Assembly: GCA_016124535.1 (NCBI GenBank)
Contig: WGNK01000037.1
Location: 1 to 32,568, forward strand
Direction of reading: 5' to 3'
Length of the DNA stretch: 32,568 nucleotides
Source of the DNA: Azospirillum sp.
Lineage (GTDB): Bacteria; Pseudomonadota; Alphaproteobacteria; Azospirillales; Azospirillaceae
How positions within the stretch are numbered: the stretch's first letter is position 1; each line of letters begins with the position of its first letter. The position numbers and the translations under genes are program-made. Below, piece by piece: positions 6,249 to 14,246 of the stretch. The notes beneath the pieces are model-generated. The model saw only the letters and a list, made by a program, of their open reading frames with translations, was not told where the DNA came from and did not search any database.

Positions 6249-7219
6249 CCGCTCCCGCCAAGCCCGCGGACGACCCGTCGTCGAGCCCTCTGGTGGTGCC
6301 GTCCGACGGCGGTTGCGTCAAGTTTCGCGACCTGCGCGACCTGATGAGCCTGCCCTTCTTCAGCCTGTCCAAAGGGCGCCGGCTGGTGCCGATCCGTTAT
6401 GCCGCGGACACTTTGGAGCTCGAAGTTTGCGGCTCCCCCGACCACGGCATGGCGACGATCTGGGACGCCGATTTGCTGATCTGGGCGACCTCGCAGCTGA
6501 TCGACGCCCGCCGTCGCGGCCTCGAACCGTCGCGGTATTTGCGCTTCCGGCCGCGCCAGCTTCTGACCGCGATCGGCCGCGGCACCGGGCAGAGTCAGTA
6601 CCTCCAACTGCGGGCCGCCTTGCAGCGTTTGCAGACGACTCTGGTCGTAACCTCGATCCGCCAGGACGGTCGGTGGCGCGGCCAGCCGTTCTCCTGGATC
6701 ACGCGCTGGGAGGACATGCTCGACGGCGGCGGGCGCTGCCTGGGCATCGAAGTGGTGCTGGCGGAATGGCTCTACCGCGCAGCCCTCGACCGCTCGTTGG
6801 TGCTCAGCCTCGACCCCGGCTATTTCGGGCTGACCGGCGGCATCGAGCGCTGGCTTTACCGGCTCGCTCGCCGCCACGCCGGCCGCCAATCAGAAGGCTG
6901 GGCGTTCGAGTTTCGCCAGCTCTACCTCAAGTCCGGCAGCCTCGCCCGGTACGCCGATTTCGCCGTGGATCTGCGGCGGATCGCGGCCAAGGGAACCCTG
7001 CTCGGCTACCACCTCGGCCTGGAATTCACGGGCGACGGAACCCGGTTGCGGATCGCCCCGGCGGCCCCAAAAGGCTTATCCCCGGATTGTGTGGATAACC
7101 CTGTTGGCAACCCTGTTGATAACCATGTGGATCAGTTATCCACATTCGGCAGATCGGGCGGCGACTCTCGGCAGATCAGGCGCGAATCTGCGGCCTATCA
7201 GGCAAAAAATAGCTCGTAA
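6245..7219 (+). CDS. repA: Replication initiator protein A (RPA family)
   Basis: The protein has 324 residues. It matches the RPA/RepA initiators of alphaproteobacterial plasmids and ICEs: LMSLPFFSLSKGRRLVPI near the start, IWDADLLIWATSQL, RYLRFRPRQLLTAIGRGTG, YLQLRAALQRLQTT, WLYRAALDRSLVLSLDPGYF, and FRQLYLKSGS, YADFAVDLRRI. These are the paired winged-helix regions that bind the replication origin. The start overlaps the preceding HTH gene (ATGA). The last 50 or so residues are unconserved and Asn/Asp/Val-rich because the DNA there contains DnaA boxes. It probably supports autonomous or post-excision replication of the element. The partition gene parA, which normally follows, is missing. 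Confidence 0.9.
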   Translation: MTAPAKPADDPSSSPLVVPSDGGCVKFRDLRDLMSLPFFSLSKGRRLVPIRYAADTLELEVCGSPDHGMATIWDADLLIWATSQLIDARRRGLEPSRYLRFRPRQLLTAIGRGTGQSQYLQLRAALQRLQTTLVVTSIRQDGRWRGQPFSWITRWEDMLDGGGRCLGIEVVLAEWLYRAALDRSLVLSLDPGYFGLTGGIERWLYRLARRHAGRQSEGWAFEFRQLYLKSGSLARYADFAVDLRRIAAKGTLLGYHLGLEFTGDGTRLRIAPAAPKGLSPDCVDNPVGNPVDNHVDQLSTFGRSGGDSRQIRRESAAYQAKNSS

Positions 7220-7275
7220 CTTATTGATTCTAAAAACGAATTCTCCCCTTTAACTTATAACTTTACTAAAGAAAA
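7076..7275. other. Candidate replication origin at the repA 3' end
   Basis: Two perfect DnaA boxes in opposite orientation, TGTGGATAA (7090-7098) and TTATCCACA (7136-7144), flank near matches TGTTGATAA (7114-7122) and TGTGGATCA (7126-7134), with TTATCCCCG at 7076. They are followed from 7208 to 7275 by an AT-rich stretch suited to unwinding. All boxes lie inside the repA reading frame. Confidence 0.55.
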
Positions 7276-7406
7276 GAAAGAGAAGGTGGTTGGGACCATG
7301 TGCGCAGACCCAAGATCCCCCTTGCCCGCAGTTCGGCGCGGAACGCGATGACCAATGTCGGTTTCCCGCAAAGCGTGGACCGGAGGCGATAAATGATTGA
7401 ACGGCT

Positions 7407-7470
7407 CCTTAAATCGTGGACTCGCGTCCCTTTAATCGTTGAACGCCATTTCCCTTTAATCGTGGACTCA
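7407..7470 (+). repeat. Left-end transposase-binding repeats
   Basis: Three motifs in the same orientation read CCTTAAATCGTGGACTCG (7407), CCCTTTAATCGTTGAACG (7428) and CCCTTTAATCGTGGACTC (7452). The spacing of 21-24 bases is typical of TniA/TnsB site arrays. The third overlaps the tniQ stop codon. Confidence 0.65.
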
Positions 7471-8976
7471 GGTATCGGCGTGAGTCCTGCGATGGGGTGC
7501 GCTGACGCGACGCCGGACCCAAGGTCCATGCTTGCGCAGCAGACGCGCGGCAACCTCCAAGCTGATCTCCAGCCCGAAGCGACGCAAGACCTCGTTCTTC
7601 ACGCGGTTCGAGCGCCAGCGAGGTTGGTTGGTCGGAGCCTCGGCGATCCATTGCGCGATCTCAACCGCCTGGGCCTGGTTGAGTGCGCCGCGTTGCCGGT
7701 CGAGCGCGGAGTCAAGGCCGCCCGCTGCGCCGCGTTTGAGCCAGATGTAGAGGGTGCTCGGCATGACGCCTGCCGCTTCCGCCGCCAGTTCGATCGGCAT
7801 GCCGTCACGCACGTCGGCAAGCGCCAACAGCCGGGCACGGCGATGCGGGAACCGATCGATCGCCGCGCGCGCCCGCAACTGCTCGCCGGCTTCCGGCAGG
7901 TTATCGATCCAGGCGCGCCACCATGCACGATCTTCGGGATGCTTCTGGTCGGGCCATATCGCCAGCAGCATGCCGAGCAGCGTCTGCCTGATGCCGTCAT
8001 CGAGATCGTGCCAGCGTTCGAGCTGCCGTCGCAGACGCGGCCCTTGCACGATCGCAATGGCAGTGCGCACCCGATCGGGCCAGCCCTCCAGTATCCAGGC
8101 CAGGATCATCAGGCCTTCGTAGCTTCCCGTCGGGTCGTTTCCGAGCGAGCCGCGGCCGAAGTCGCCCTCGATCCGGTCGAACAGGCGACGCCGCATCACG
8201 AGGCGGGTGTCGATCCAGACCGCGCCGAGGACCACGTCGAACAGCGCCAAGGCAACCGGCCAGGAGACAGCCCCTTGTCCCGGAAGCATAAAGGCGCCGC
8301 TGTCGCGCGCTTCCAGAAGCCGCCGGTGCAAGCTGATGACAGCGTCGTGGGCCTCGCGGGGCGATGCGGTTCCGAGACGGAACGCGCAGCGGGGACAGCG
8401 ATCCGGCGCGAAGTCGTCGCGCGAGGACAAGGCCGGCATCCGCAGTCTGTATCCGCATTCCGGACAGGCGCCGATCAACACGGCGGCATGGTCCGGGCAG
8501 ACCGTCGTCCATCCTACGGTCCAGTCGCGGCGCACATAGGGCGTGGCATCTTCCGCCAGGCAGTGCGGACAGACGGCCATACGCCGCTGGCGGCGGCTCA
8601 TCGTGCTCGCGGCCCGGAAGCGCAACGCCGAGAAGCGGTCACGCAGATCGTCGGCGGCTTCGTCGCCGGACCACAGCGTCAGGCCGGCGACCATCATCGG
8701 ATCGGTTCCGGTCGCCTGCGCCAGGCGCTCGATCAGCGCGGGATGCGGCCTACGCGACCAGTCGCCGTGTATCGTCCGTTCGATGTCGCAGTTCCGCAGC
8801 AGCAAGTCGTCGGGCGCGATCCCGAAGGGTTCGGCATAGCGCAGCAGCCACGACGCCAACGCTTCGCCGGCGAACGGCGTCACCTGTCCGGGCAACCGCG
8901 GCCGATGCGCCGCCGGTTCATCGACCATCGGCTCAAGCAGCTCGACCTCGAACAGATCCTTTTCAGACCACGGCAT
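7468..8976 (-). CDS. tniQ: TniQ family target-selection protein with C-terminal HTH
   Basis: The protein has 502 residues. The N-terminal TniQ domain has its zinc-binding pairs in order: VCPHCLAED, TVCPDHAAVL, GACPECGYRL and DRCPRCAFRL. TniQ/TnsD proteins choose the insertion site and recruit the AAA ATPase TniB. The C-terminal 130 or so residues add a transposase-like helix-turn-helix (ADVRDGMPIELAAEAAGVMP, then STLYIWLKRG) and a winged-helix-like segment (VKNEVLRRFGLEISLEVAARLL), which looks like the DNA-binding part of IS630-type transposases. I chose the ATG at 8976, which overlaps the tniB stop by 14 bases. The stop codon lies in the innermost left-end repeat. Confidence 0.85.
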   Translation of the reverse strand: MPWSEKDLFEVELLEPMVDEPAAHRPRLPGQVTPFAGEALASWLLRYAEPFGIAPDDLLLRNCDIERTIHGDWSRRPHPALIERLAQATGTDPMMVAGLTLWSGDEAADDLRDRFSALRFRAASTMSRRQRRMAVCPHCLAEDATPYVRRDWTVGWTTVCPDHAAVLIGACPECGYRLRMPALSSRDDFAPDRCPRCAFRLGTASPREAHDAVISLHRRLLEARDSGAFMLPGQGAVSWPVALALFDVVLGAVWIDTRLVMRRRLFDRIEGDFGRGSLGNDPTGSYEGLMILAWILEGWPDRVRTAIAIVQGPRLRRQLERWHDLDDGIRQTLLGMLLAIWPDQKHPEDRAWWRAWIDNLPEAGEQLRARAAIDRFPHRRARLLALADVRDGMPIELAAEAAGVMPSTLYIWLKRGAAGGLDSALDRQRGALNQAQAVEIAQWIAEAPTNQPRWRSNRVKNEVLRRFGLEISLEVAARLLRKHGPWVRRRVSAPHRRTHADT

Positions 8977-9868
8977 GACGACGCTCGGAGGGCGGCATGA
9001 AGCCCAGCTCATCCAGCATCTCGGAACGGATTCTTTCCTCTCCAGTTTCGATAGCGGCGACGGCCGCGCGGGTGACGATCGTCACCACCTCGCCAAGGAT
9101 GCCCTCGGAGACCGAGAGCAGGCGCTGCGCCGTCGCCGGCGCCAACAGGTTCGACGGTCGCTTGAGCGGCATCGACGCCTCCAGCGTGTTGACCAGGCGC
9201 GAGAACTCCGCACCGCCTTCCCAGGGCGGCAGGCCGAACGGCGCGAAGCGGTTGGCGAGCTGGTCATCGCTCTGGATCGCGCGCAGCCCCTCGGCCGTGC
9301 CGACCGCGACCAGCGGTATTTGCAGCTCGTTGCCGAGCCAGCGCAGCAGATTGAGGAAGCGCCGCTGCTGGTCCCGCGACCCGCACAGCATGTTGTGGAC
9401 CTCGTCGATAACGAGCATCCGCACGCCAGTCGCCCGCATCATCCGCACCGCGGTATCCTGCTTGGTCGACAGCCGGTCGTTGAGCCGATCCGGTGCGCCG
9501 AGCGCTTCGAGGATTGCCGAGAAGAACCTCCGTTCGTCCGGTGCCGGCGGCATCTGCACCTTCAGCACCGGCACGCGGATCGCGCCATCGCGGGCGCTTT
9601 CCTCCGATCCCGGCAGGTGGCTGCGCCGGAACTTCTCGACGATCATCGTCTTGCCGTTGTTGCTGGGACCGACCAGCAACAGGTTCGGCATCCGGGTCCG
9701 CTTCGGGAACGACAGCAGGTCCTCGAGCGCCGACAGGGCGGCTTCCGCCCGTGCGTAACCTAGCCAACGATCCGTCCGGATCCGCCGTATGCGCGCCTCG
9801 TCGGGCGCATCGGCCAGCGTCTGCACGGCAGGCAGCAGATGGGGATAGGTCTCTCCAGTCACAGCCAT
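8963..9868 (-). CDS. tniB: TniB-family AAA ATPase transposition regulator
   Basis: The protein has 301 residues. Walker A is GPSNNGKT (residues 67-74) and Walker B is MLVIDEVHNM (151-160), followed by an arginine-bearing segment (SRDQQRRFLNLLRWLGNEL) and the sensor-1 region IPLVAVGTAEG. TniB/TnsC proteins form ATP-dependent filaments on DNA that link the target-selecting TniQ to the transposase. Length and motif order are typical. The start overlaps the tniA stop by 10 bases and the end overlaps the tniQ start, so the four genes form one coupled operon. Confidence 0.9.
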   Translation of the reverse strand: MAVTGETYPHLLPAVQTLADAPDEARIRRIRTDRWLGYARAEAALSALEDLLSFPKRTRMPNLLLVGPSNNGKTMIVEKFRRSHLPGSEESARDGAIRVPVLKVQMPPAPDERRFFSAILEALGAPDRLNDRLSTKQDTAVRMMRATGVRMLVIDEVHNMLCGSRDQQRRFLNLLRWLGNELQIPLVAVGTAEGLRAIQSDDQLANRFAPFGLPPWEGGAEFSRLVNTLEASMPLKRPSNLLAPATAQRLLSVSEGILGEVVTIVTRAAVAAIETGEERIRSEMLDELGFMPPSERRHAVV

Positions 9869-11538
9869 TCCTCCACGTTGGTGAACAGCCGCTCGTTCTC
9901 GGGCAGCGGTTCGAACGCCGAGGGATCAGGTTTGGCGGGCTTGGTGGCGGCCGGCTTGAGAGCGGCGGCCTTGGCGGCTTGCAACCGGCGTTCGCGTTGC
10001 CGCCGCAGGGTCTTGGTCTCCGTGATCGCCCGATCGGCGATGCCGCGCATCTTGTCGACCGCGGCAAAGATCGCGCCCTCGTCCACCTGGTCGCGGCCTT
10101 GCTCGCGCAGACGCTTCAGCGCGAGACGATGCTCCCACAGGCTGATCGGCGGTCGCCGGAGATCGGCATAGCTGAGGTCGTAATAGCGCCCGTCCGGCGC
10201 CCACAGATAGATGCGGCTCAGGTCGCGCGGATCGTAGCGGACGATCATCTTCTCCCGCTCGCCGATCAGCGTGCGCAGAACATCCGACCAGTAGCTGATC
10301 GAGTGCAGGAACACGCCCTGGCGGCGCACCAGGCGCCGCTCCATCGGCAGGAAGTCGATCAGGAACTTGCGCGGATCGGTGACGGGGGTCGTGCTGCCGC
10401 GGCCCGGCTGCTCCTCGTTGCCCTCCAGTCCACTGCGCCATGCGGCGAGCGGCGTGGCGCCGATGCCGCGATGCAGATCGCGATGATAGACGCCAGCAAT
10501 GGCGTAGCCGAGCCAGCGCTCCACCTCGTCGAGCGTCATCGCCGCGCTCTTCGATGGATCGAGATCGCCCTTGCTGCGCACGTCCGAGAAGGTCGTGCCC
10601 GGCAGCAGATGGACCTTGCCCATCATCGTGCCTATCAACCGCTCGATATGCGCACCGTAATGCGGCGTGCGCACCGGCCGATAGTCGATGTCGATGCCGT
10701 GCTCGTGGCAGCCCTGCTTCAGCGCGGCGGAGCGGAACTCCTTGGCATTGTCGAGGTGCAGGCGCTCGGGGATTCCGCTGACCGGCCATTCGCCCTCGAT
10801 ATCGTGCGTCCGAAGCCAGTTGTCCTTCGGCAAGGCCGCATGGGCGATGCACAGCGCCACGCTGGTCGCGGCCGGCGGATCGAGCGCCAGATGGAAGCCT
10901 GCGACACAGCGCGAGTGGACGTCGATCGCCAGCGTCAGCCACGGCCGTTGGATCGGCTCACGCGTCCGGCTGTCGACCACGATCACGTCGACCAGCGTGT
11001 GGTCGATCTGCACCAGGGACAGCGGCCAGGGCGCATCGAGCGAGCCGATCGCCGGCGCGAAGTGGTCGCGCGCGGCCTTGCGGCCATGGCGCTTGCGATG
11101 CACCTCGGCGGCCGGGCGCAGACGCACGCGAAGATCGATCGCCTTGCGGCTCGGCGCCGGGAAGCCCAGCGCCTTGCAGCGCTTGCGCACTTCCAGAACG
11201 ACGTCGCTTACGCGCTGGCGCTGCCGTGTCAGGAACAACTCGTCGATAACAGCGGCGATGATTTCGTCGACTTCGGCCGAGAGAACCAACTGGCCTTCGC
11301 GACGCCCGCGCCGTTCGGGCAACAGGCTGGTCAGCCGTGGATCGGCCGCGTAGCGGGCAAGCAGCCGATAGACCAGCGTCAGGCTGACGCCGAGCGTGTC
11401 GGCTGCTTCCTGCACCGTGCCGCGCGACCGCCGCTCCGCGTCGGCCAGCGGCTTCAGGACTTCGAACCGTCGCCGCGCCTTCTCCCAGTCTTCCGGGACA
11501 ACCTCGGACAGATCGGGGGCCGGCGATGGCCGGGTCAT
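9859..11538 (-). CDS. tniA: TniA/TnsB-type DDE transposase
   Basis: The protein has 559 residues. An N-terminal HTH (VQEAADTLGVSLTLVYRLLA, residues 42-61) and further helical DNA-binding regions precede an RNase-H-fold DDE core. The likely catalytic residues are D179 in VQIDHT, D263 in LHLDNAKEF and E299 in GAHIERLIG. A C-terminal Mu-transposase beta-barrel region follows, then a basic Ala/Lys-rich tail that probably contacts TniB. It joins the transposon 3' ends to target DNA. I chose ATG 11538, which overlaps the tnsA stop codon (ATGA), rather than the longer frame to 11646. Confidence 0.9.
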   Translation of the reverse strand: MTRPSPAPDLSEVVPEDWEKARRRFEVLKPLADAERRSRGTVQEAADTLGVSLTLVYRLLARYAADPRLTSLLPERRGRREGQLVLSAEVDEIIAAVIDELFLTRQRQRVSDVVLEVRKRCKALGFPAPSRKAIDLRVRLRPAAEVHRKRHGRKAARDHFAPAIGSLDAPWPLSLVQIDHTLVDVIVVDSRTREPIQRPWLTLAIDVHSRCVAGFHLALDPPAATSVALCIAHAALPKDNWLRTHDIEGEWPVSGIPERLHLDNAKEFRSAALKQGCHEHGIDIDYRPVRTPHYGAHIERLIGTMMGKVHLLPGTTFSDVRSKGDLDPSKSAAMTLDEVERWLGYAIAGVYHRDLHRGIGATPLAAWRSGLEGNEEQPGRGSTTPVTDPRKFLIDFLPMERRLVRRQGVFLHSISYWSDVLRTLIGEREKMIVRYDPRDLSRIYLWAPDGRYYDLSYADLRRPPISLWEHRLALKRLREQGRDQVDEGAIFAAVDKMRGIADRAITETKTLRRQRERRLQAAKAAALKPAATKPAKPDPSAFEPLPENERLFTNVEEWL

Positions 11539-12149
11539 GACAGCCTCAACCGTGTATCGAACCCAACGGCCCGCTGCGCATCGAACAGCAGATCGCCACG
11601 CGCCATCAGCCGCCAGATCGCGCCGAGCGCCGCCACTCGGTCGCACGGCATCGCCGTCACCGTATCTCGCAGCGTCGGCCTGTCCATCGTGGCAACGATA
11701 GCCTTCACCGTGTCCGCCAGCGTGCGGTCGAGCGGCGCCCGGCGCAGCGGCAACAACCGCCGCGCATTGTCCAGCCGGGGACCGCGGATGCTGCGCTCCG
11801 TCGCGATCCGGAATCCTCCGCCGGCTGCTCGGGCGGCATCACGCGCCGCCATGAATCCCGGTCGTAATTTCGGCCAGTCAGCCCGCAGGTCGGCGCGGTA
11901 TTTGACCTCGACGAGTTCGAACCGCCCGTCGCTCCACTTCACGCTGAAGTCCGGTGTGTATCGCCGCCGGCTATCGGCCGCGTCGAACCGGAGCGTCATC
12001 GGCTGCGACACGATCACCGCGCCGGGATCGTCGAACGTCGCAAGCAACGCGAAGTCCCGTTCCAGCGCGCTCTCGTGTTCGACCGGACCGCTCGCGAAGC
12101 TCCCAACCCCTGTGACGTGCGAACGGCGACTGAGTGGGATGCGTCTCAT
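11535..12149 (-). CDS. tnsA: TnsA-type endonuclease
   Basis: The protein has 204 residues. It matches the TnsA N-terminal PD-(D/E)XK nuclease: an acidic helix EHESALERDF (E27 or E30), the TPDF motif with D67, and LVEVKY with E81 and K83. The C-terminal part is helical with a winged-helix-like region near LGAIWRLMARGDLLFD. TnsA cuts the non-transferred strand, so its presence predicts cut-and-paste transposition rather than the cointegrate route of Tn5053-like elements that lack it. It is the first gene of the tnsA-tniA-tniB-tniQ operon and ends by ATGA overlap with tniA. Confidence 0.85.
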   Translation of the reverse strand: MRRIPLSRRSHVTGVGSFASGPVEHESALERDFALLATFDDPGAVIVSQPMTLRFDAADSRRRYTPDFSVKWSDGRFELVEVKYRADLRADWPKLRPGFMAARDAARAAGGGFRIATERSIRGPRLDNARRLLPLRRAPLDRTLADTVKAIVATMDRPTLRDTVTAMPCDRVAALGAIWRLMARGDLLFDAQRAVGFDTRLRLS

Positions 12150-12204
12150 CGCTCCCTCCGCCTCATCTACGTGTCACTTGAGCCTACACCTAGATGTAGC
12201 GGTC

Positions 12205-12241
12205 AGTCCACGATTCAAAGGCAAAATCTATGATTAAAGGG
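12205..12241 (-). repeat. Right-end transposase-binding repeats
   Basis: On the minus strand two motifs read CCCTTTAATCATAGA (12241-12227) and CCTTTGAATCGTGGACT (12221-12205). They match the left-end motifs in inverted orientation and so define the other transposon end. Confidence 0.6.
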
Positions 12242-12333
12242 AAATCGGCAAATGCCCAACCACCCGGAAAGACTCGGCATTCCCCAGCGGCCGGATTCGG
12301 ATTCAAGGAAAAACGACAACGGCGAGGCCGGCG

Positions 12334-12849
12334 ATGAGCGCCGCCAATTCGTGCCCCCAGGCAGGCACCAGTCGGCCAAGTGCTGTCGGCTCCTTGACCA
12401 CGGTCGAGTTGGTCTGGGTCGAGGACCGGATCAACCATTGGCTCCGCTTCGGCCGGCCGGCAGCCGAGCGTTTCGTCGGCCGCTCCCGCCGGGTCGTCAG
12501 CTTCGCAGCCGGCGCGATCTTCGGCTATCTGCGCTGGGAGGGCAACCAGCACGGCACCACCGACATGCGGCTGGCGATCCTGGCAGCAGTTGAACCAGGG
12601 ACTCCCATCGCCACCGTGCCGGGGGTGCGGCCGGGCGGCGAGCTGCTGTTGCGGCTCTCCGGCTGGCCCCGGATCAAGCGCGGCCTGGCGGCGATCGACG
12701 CGGTCGAAACACATGGATTCGATGCCGCCGATGTCTCGCCGGACTACTGGCGCCACCTCCACAATCGGCTGTTGATCGGCGAGCTGCCGAGGGTCTACGG
12801 CGCCGATCAGCATCGCGCCTGGCTCCTGCGTCGGCGGATATCGCCATGA
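12334..12849 (+). CDS. DUF2840 domain-containing protein
   Basis: The protein has 171 residues and full DUF2840 length. Landmarks are VELVWVEDRINHWLRFGRPA, a segment GAIFGYLRWEGNQHGT, then ATVPGVRPGGELLLRLSGWP, IDAVETHGFD and YWRHLHNRLL. The family occurs in the transfer region of alphaproteobacterial ICEs directly before traF; its biochemical function is unknown. The end overlaps the start of traF (ATGA). No strong ribosome-binding site precedes the ATG at 12334. The promoter side has been altered by the transposon insertion: a short open frame from ATG 12252 (MPNHPERLGIPQRP...) lies just upstream and may be the remnant of the preceding gene. Confidence 0.85.
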   Translation: MSAANSCPQAGTSRPSAVGSLTTVELVWVEDRINHWLRFGRPAAERFVGRSRRVVSFAAGAIFGYLRWEGNQHGTTDMRLAILAAVEPGTPIATVPGVRPGGELLLRLSGWPRIKRGLAAIDAVETHGFDAADVSPDYWRHLHNRLLIGELPRVYGADQHRAWLLRRRISP

Positions 12850-13349
12850 CCGCGGGCTCCATCGCTGCCCTGACGGCGGCGGGCGTCGCGCTGATCGGGG
12901 CGCCGATCGCGCTTCCGCAGCGGCCGATCCTGGTCTGGAATGCCACCGCCAGCGTGCCGATCGGCCTCTACCGGATCGGCCTACCATCGACGCTTCGAAC
13001 CGGCGATCTGGTCCTGGTTCAAGCCCCACCCGAGCTGGCCCCGGATTGGGCCGCGCGCGGCTATCTGCCCCTGGGCGTGCCGCTCTTGAAACCGGTCGCC
13101 GCGACCGCCGGCGACACGGTCTGCCGAGAGGGTCCTAACCTCACGATCGACGGCCGCCCGGTGGCCATCGCGCTGCCCGCCGATACCCACGGTCGGGCAC
13201 TGCCGGAGTGGTTCGGCTGCCGGGTGCTTGGCCCCGGCCAGCTGTTCCTGCTCAACCCTGTCGTCCCGGACTCGTTGGACGGGCGATATTTCGGACCGGT
13301 TTCGATTGGTTCGATCATCGGAAAGGCGGTGGCTCTGTGGACCCGGTGA
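12846..13349 (+). CDS. traF: TraF-type S26 signal peptidase
   Basis: The protein has 167 residues. An N-terminal membrane anchor (residues 4-22) is followed by the S26 catalytic serine in NATASVPIGLYRIG (S36) and the general-base lysine in PLLKPVAATAGD (K82). The C-terminal box reads FLLNP...PDSLDGRYFGPV. In RP4-type systems TraF matures and cyclises the TrbC pilin, so trbC at 19882 is the expected substrate. It overlaps DUF2840 at its start and the transglycosylase gene at its end, so the three are coupled. Confidence 0.88.
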   Translation: MTAGSIAALTAAGVALIGAPIALPQRPILVWNATASVPIGLYRIGLPSTLRTGDLVLVQAPPELAPDWAARGYLPLGVPLLKPVAATAGDTVCREGPNLTIDGRPVAIALPADTHGRALPEWFGCRVLGPGQLFLLNPVVPDSLDGRYFGPVSIGSIIGKAVALWTR

Positions 13350-14026
13350 CCCTGTTCGTCGCCGGCATGCTCGGCTTCGCCGGGCACGCCGCGACGCCCG
13401 CCAAGACCTCCGACGCAGTTGGTTCGCCGGTCGCGCGGTGGGCTCCCGTGATCGCCGAAGCCGCGGCACGGTTCCGCCTTCCTGCCCCCTGGATCGCCGA
13501 CGTGATGCGCGCGGAATCGGGCGGCCACGCCTTTGTCGGGGGTCATCCGACAACCTCGCCCAAGGGTGCGATCGGCCTGATGCAGGTGATGCCGGAGACC
13601 TTCCGCGAGCTGCGTCGGCGCCACGGATTGGGCGTCGATCCCGCCGATCCGCGCTACAATGTCCTGGCGGGAGTGGCCTATTTGCGCGAGCTCTACGACC
13701 GCTTTGGTGCCCCTGGTTTCCTCGCCGCCTACAACGCCGGCCCCGGCCGCTACCAGGAATTTCTGGCTGGGAGGCGCCCGTTGCCGACGGAAACCAAACG
13801 CTACCTCGCCCAATTGGCGCCCCGGATCGGGGTTGCCGACGGACCGCCTGGCGCCGCTCCAAGACCTCCCTCCCGCCCGCCCGTGCTCCAAGAACTCGAA
13901 CGCAGCGGAGCCCAGGCCCGTCCCGCCGGCTTGTTCGTCACCGGCCGCGCGGCAACGCCCCGACCGGCCGACCCGGTGTCCGGCGGCCTGTTCGTCTCGC
14001 TTAAGGCCACGGGAATCCACCGATGA
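13337..14026 (+). CDS. Lytic transglycosylase (conjugation-associated, SLT family)
   Basis: The protein has 229 residues. A short hydrophobic N-terminus (residues 3-18) is a likely export signal. The SLT goose-lysozyme-like domain has the catalytic glutamate in VMRAESGGHAF (E60), then GAIGLMQVMPETF, PRYNVLAGVAYLREL and LAAYNAGPGRYQ. The tail is Pro/Arg-rich. It opens peptidoglycan for the transfer channel. I chose the GTG at 13337, which overlaps the traF stop by 13 bases and has GGAAAGG about 10 bases upstream; the frame is open back to 13208, inside traF. An ATG at 13367 is an alternative. Confidence 0.85.
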   Translation: MDPVTLFVAGMLGFAGHAATPAKTSDAVGSPVARWAPVIAEAAARFRLPAPWIADVMRAESGGHAFVGGHPTTSPKGAIGLMQVMPETFRELRRRHGLGVDPADPRYNVLAGVAYLRELYDRFGAPGFLAAYNAGPGRYQEFLAGRRPLPTETKRYLAQLAPRIGVADGPPGAAPRPPSRPPVLQELERSGAQARPAGLFVTGRAATPRPADPVSGGLFVSLKATGIHR

Positions 14027-14089
14027 CAGCTCTCCATTTACGACATTCTGCGCCATCTCAGCAACCGGAGATAGGGCAAGATAAAAGGC

Positions 14090-14224
14090 GGTGCCACGGC
14101 AGGCCGTCGGCACGCGCTAAGTCTTTGTCTGCACATGGGTTGGGACGGTGCCGTGGAATACCGACGGTGCCGCGGCCAGCCGGAAACCGGCGGATTTCCT
14201 CGACCGCCACGGCACCGTGCCGTG
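14090..14224. other. Candidate origin of transfer (oriT)
   Basis: The 220-base gap before the relaxase gene holds three GGTGCC-(A/G)(C/T)GG motifs (14090, 14147, 14166) and an interrupted palindrome CACGGCAC-C-GTGCCGTG (14208-14224) whose arms resemble them. Location next to a relaxase gene and clustered inverted repeats fit an oriT. No nic site can be assigned. Confidence 0.5.
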
Positions 14225-14246
14225 ACGGCCGCCCGGAGCCGGCCCG

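Larger units (their letters stand above)
7396..12249 (-). mobile_element. Minimal Tn7/Tn5053-like transposon (tnsA-tniA-tniB-tniQ)
   Basis: This is a 4.85-kb element with four minus-strand transposition genes and no cargo. Repeated binding-site-like motifs (consensus about CCTTTAATCGTGGACT) occur three times at the left end and twice, inverted, at the right end. The boundaries are tentative. A possible 5-bp target duplication AAATG (7391-7395 and 12250-12254) fits the 5-bp duplications of this transposon class, but the outermost bases do not begin with the usual TGT. The element separates repA from DUF2840, where parA is normally found. Confidence 0.7.

Noticed and set aside
7407..7470. Short repeats at the transposon left end considered as a CRISPR array
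   Set aside because: The units are only 16-18 bases, vary in sequence, lack unique spacers of even length, and have inverted partners at the other transposon end.
7393..9000. Long plus-strand open frame opposite tniQ beginning at a good ribosome-binding site
   Set aside because: The start context is probably the left flank of the insertion; the frame runs through transposon-end repeats and then the antisense of tniQ, with no recognisable protein.
9493..12237. Long plus-strand open frame opposite the tni operon
   Set aside because: It mirrors tniA/tniB codons in high-GC DNA, has no family match or ribosome-binding site, and the minus-strand genes carry clear catalytic motifs.
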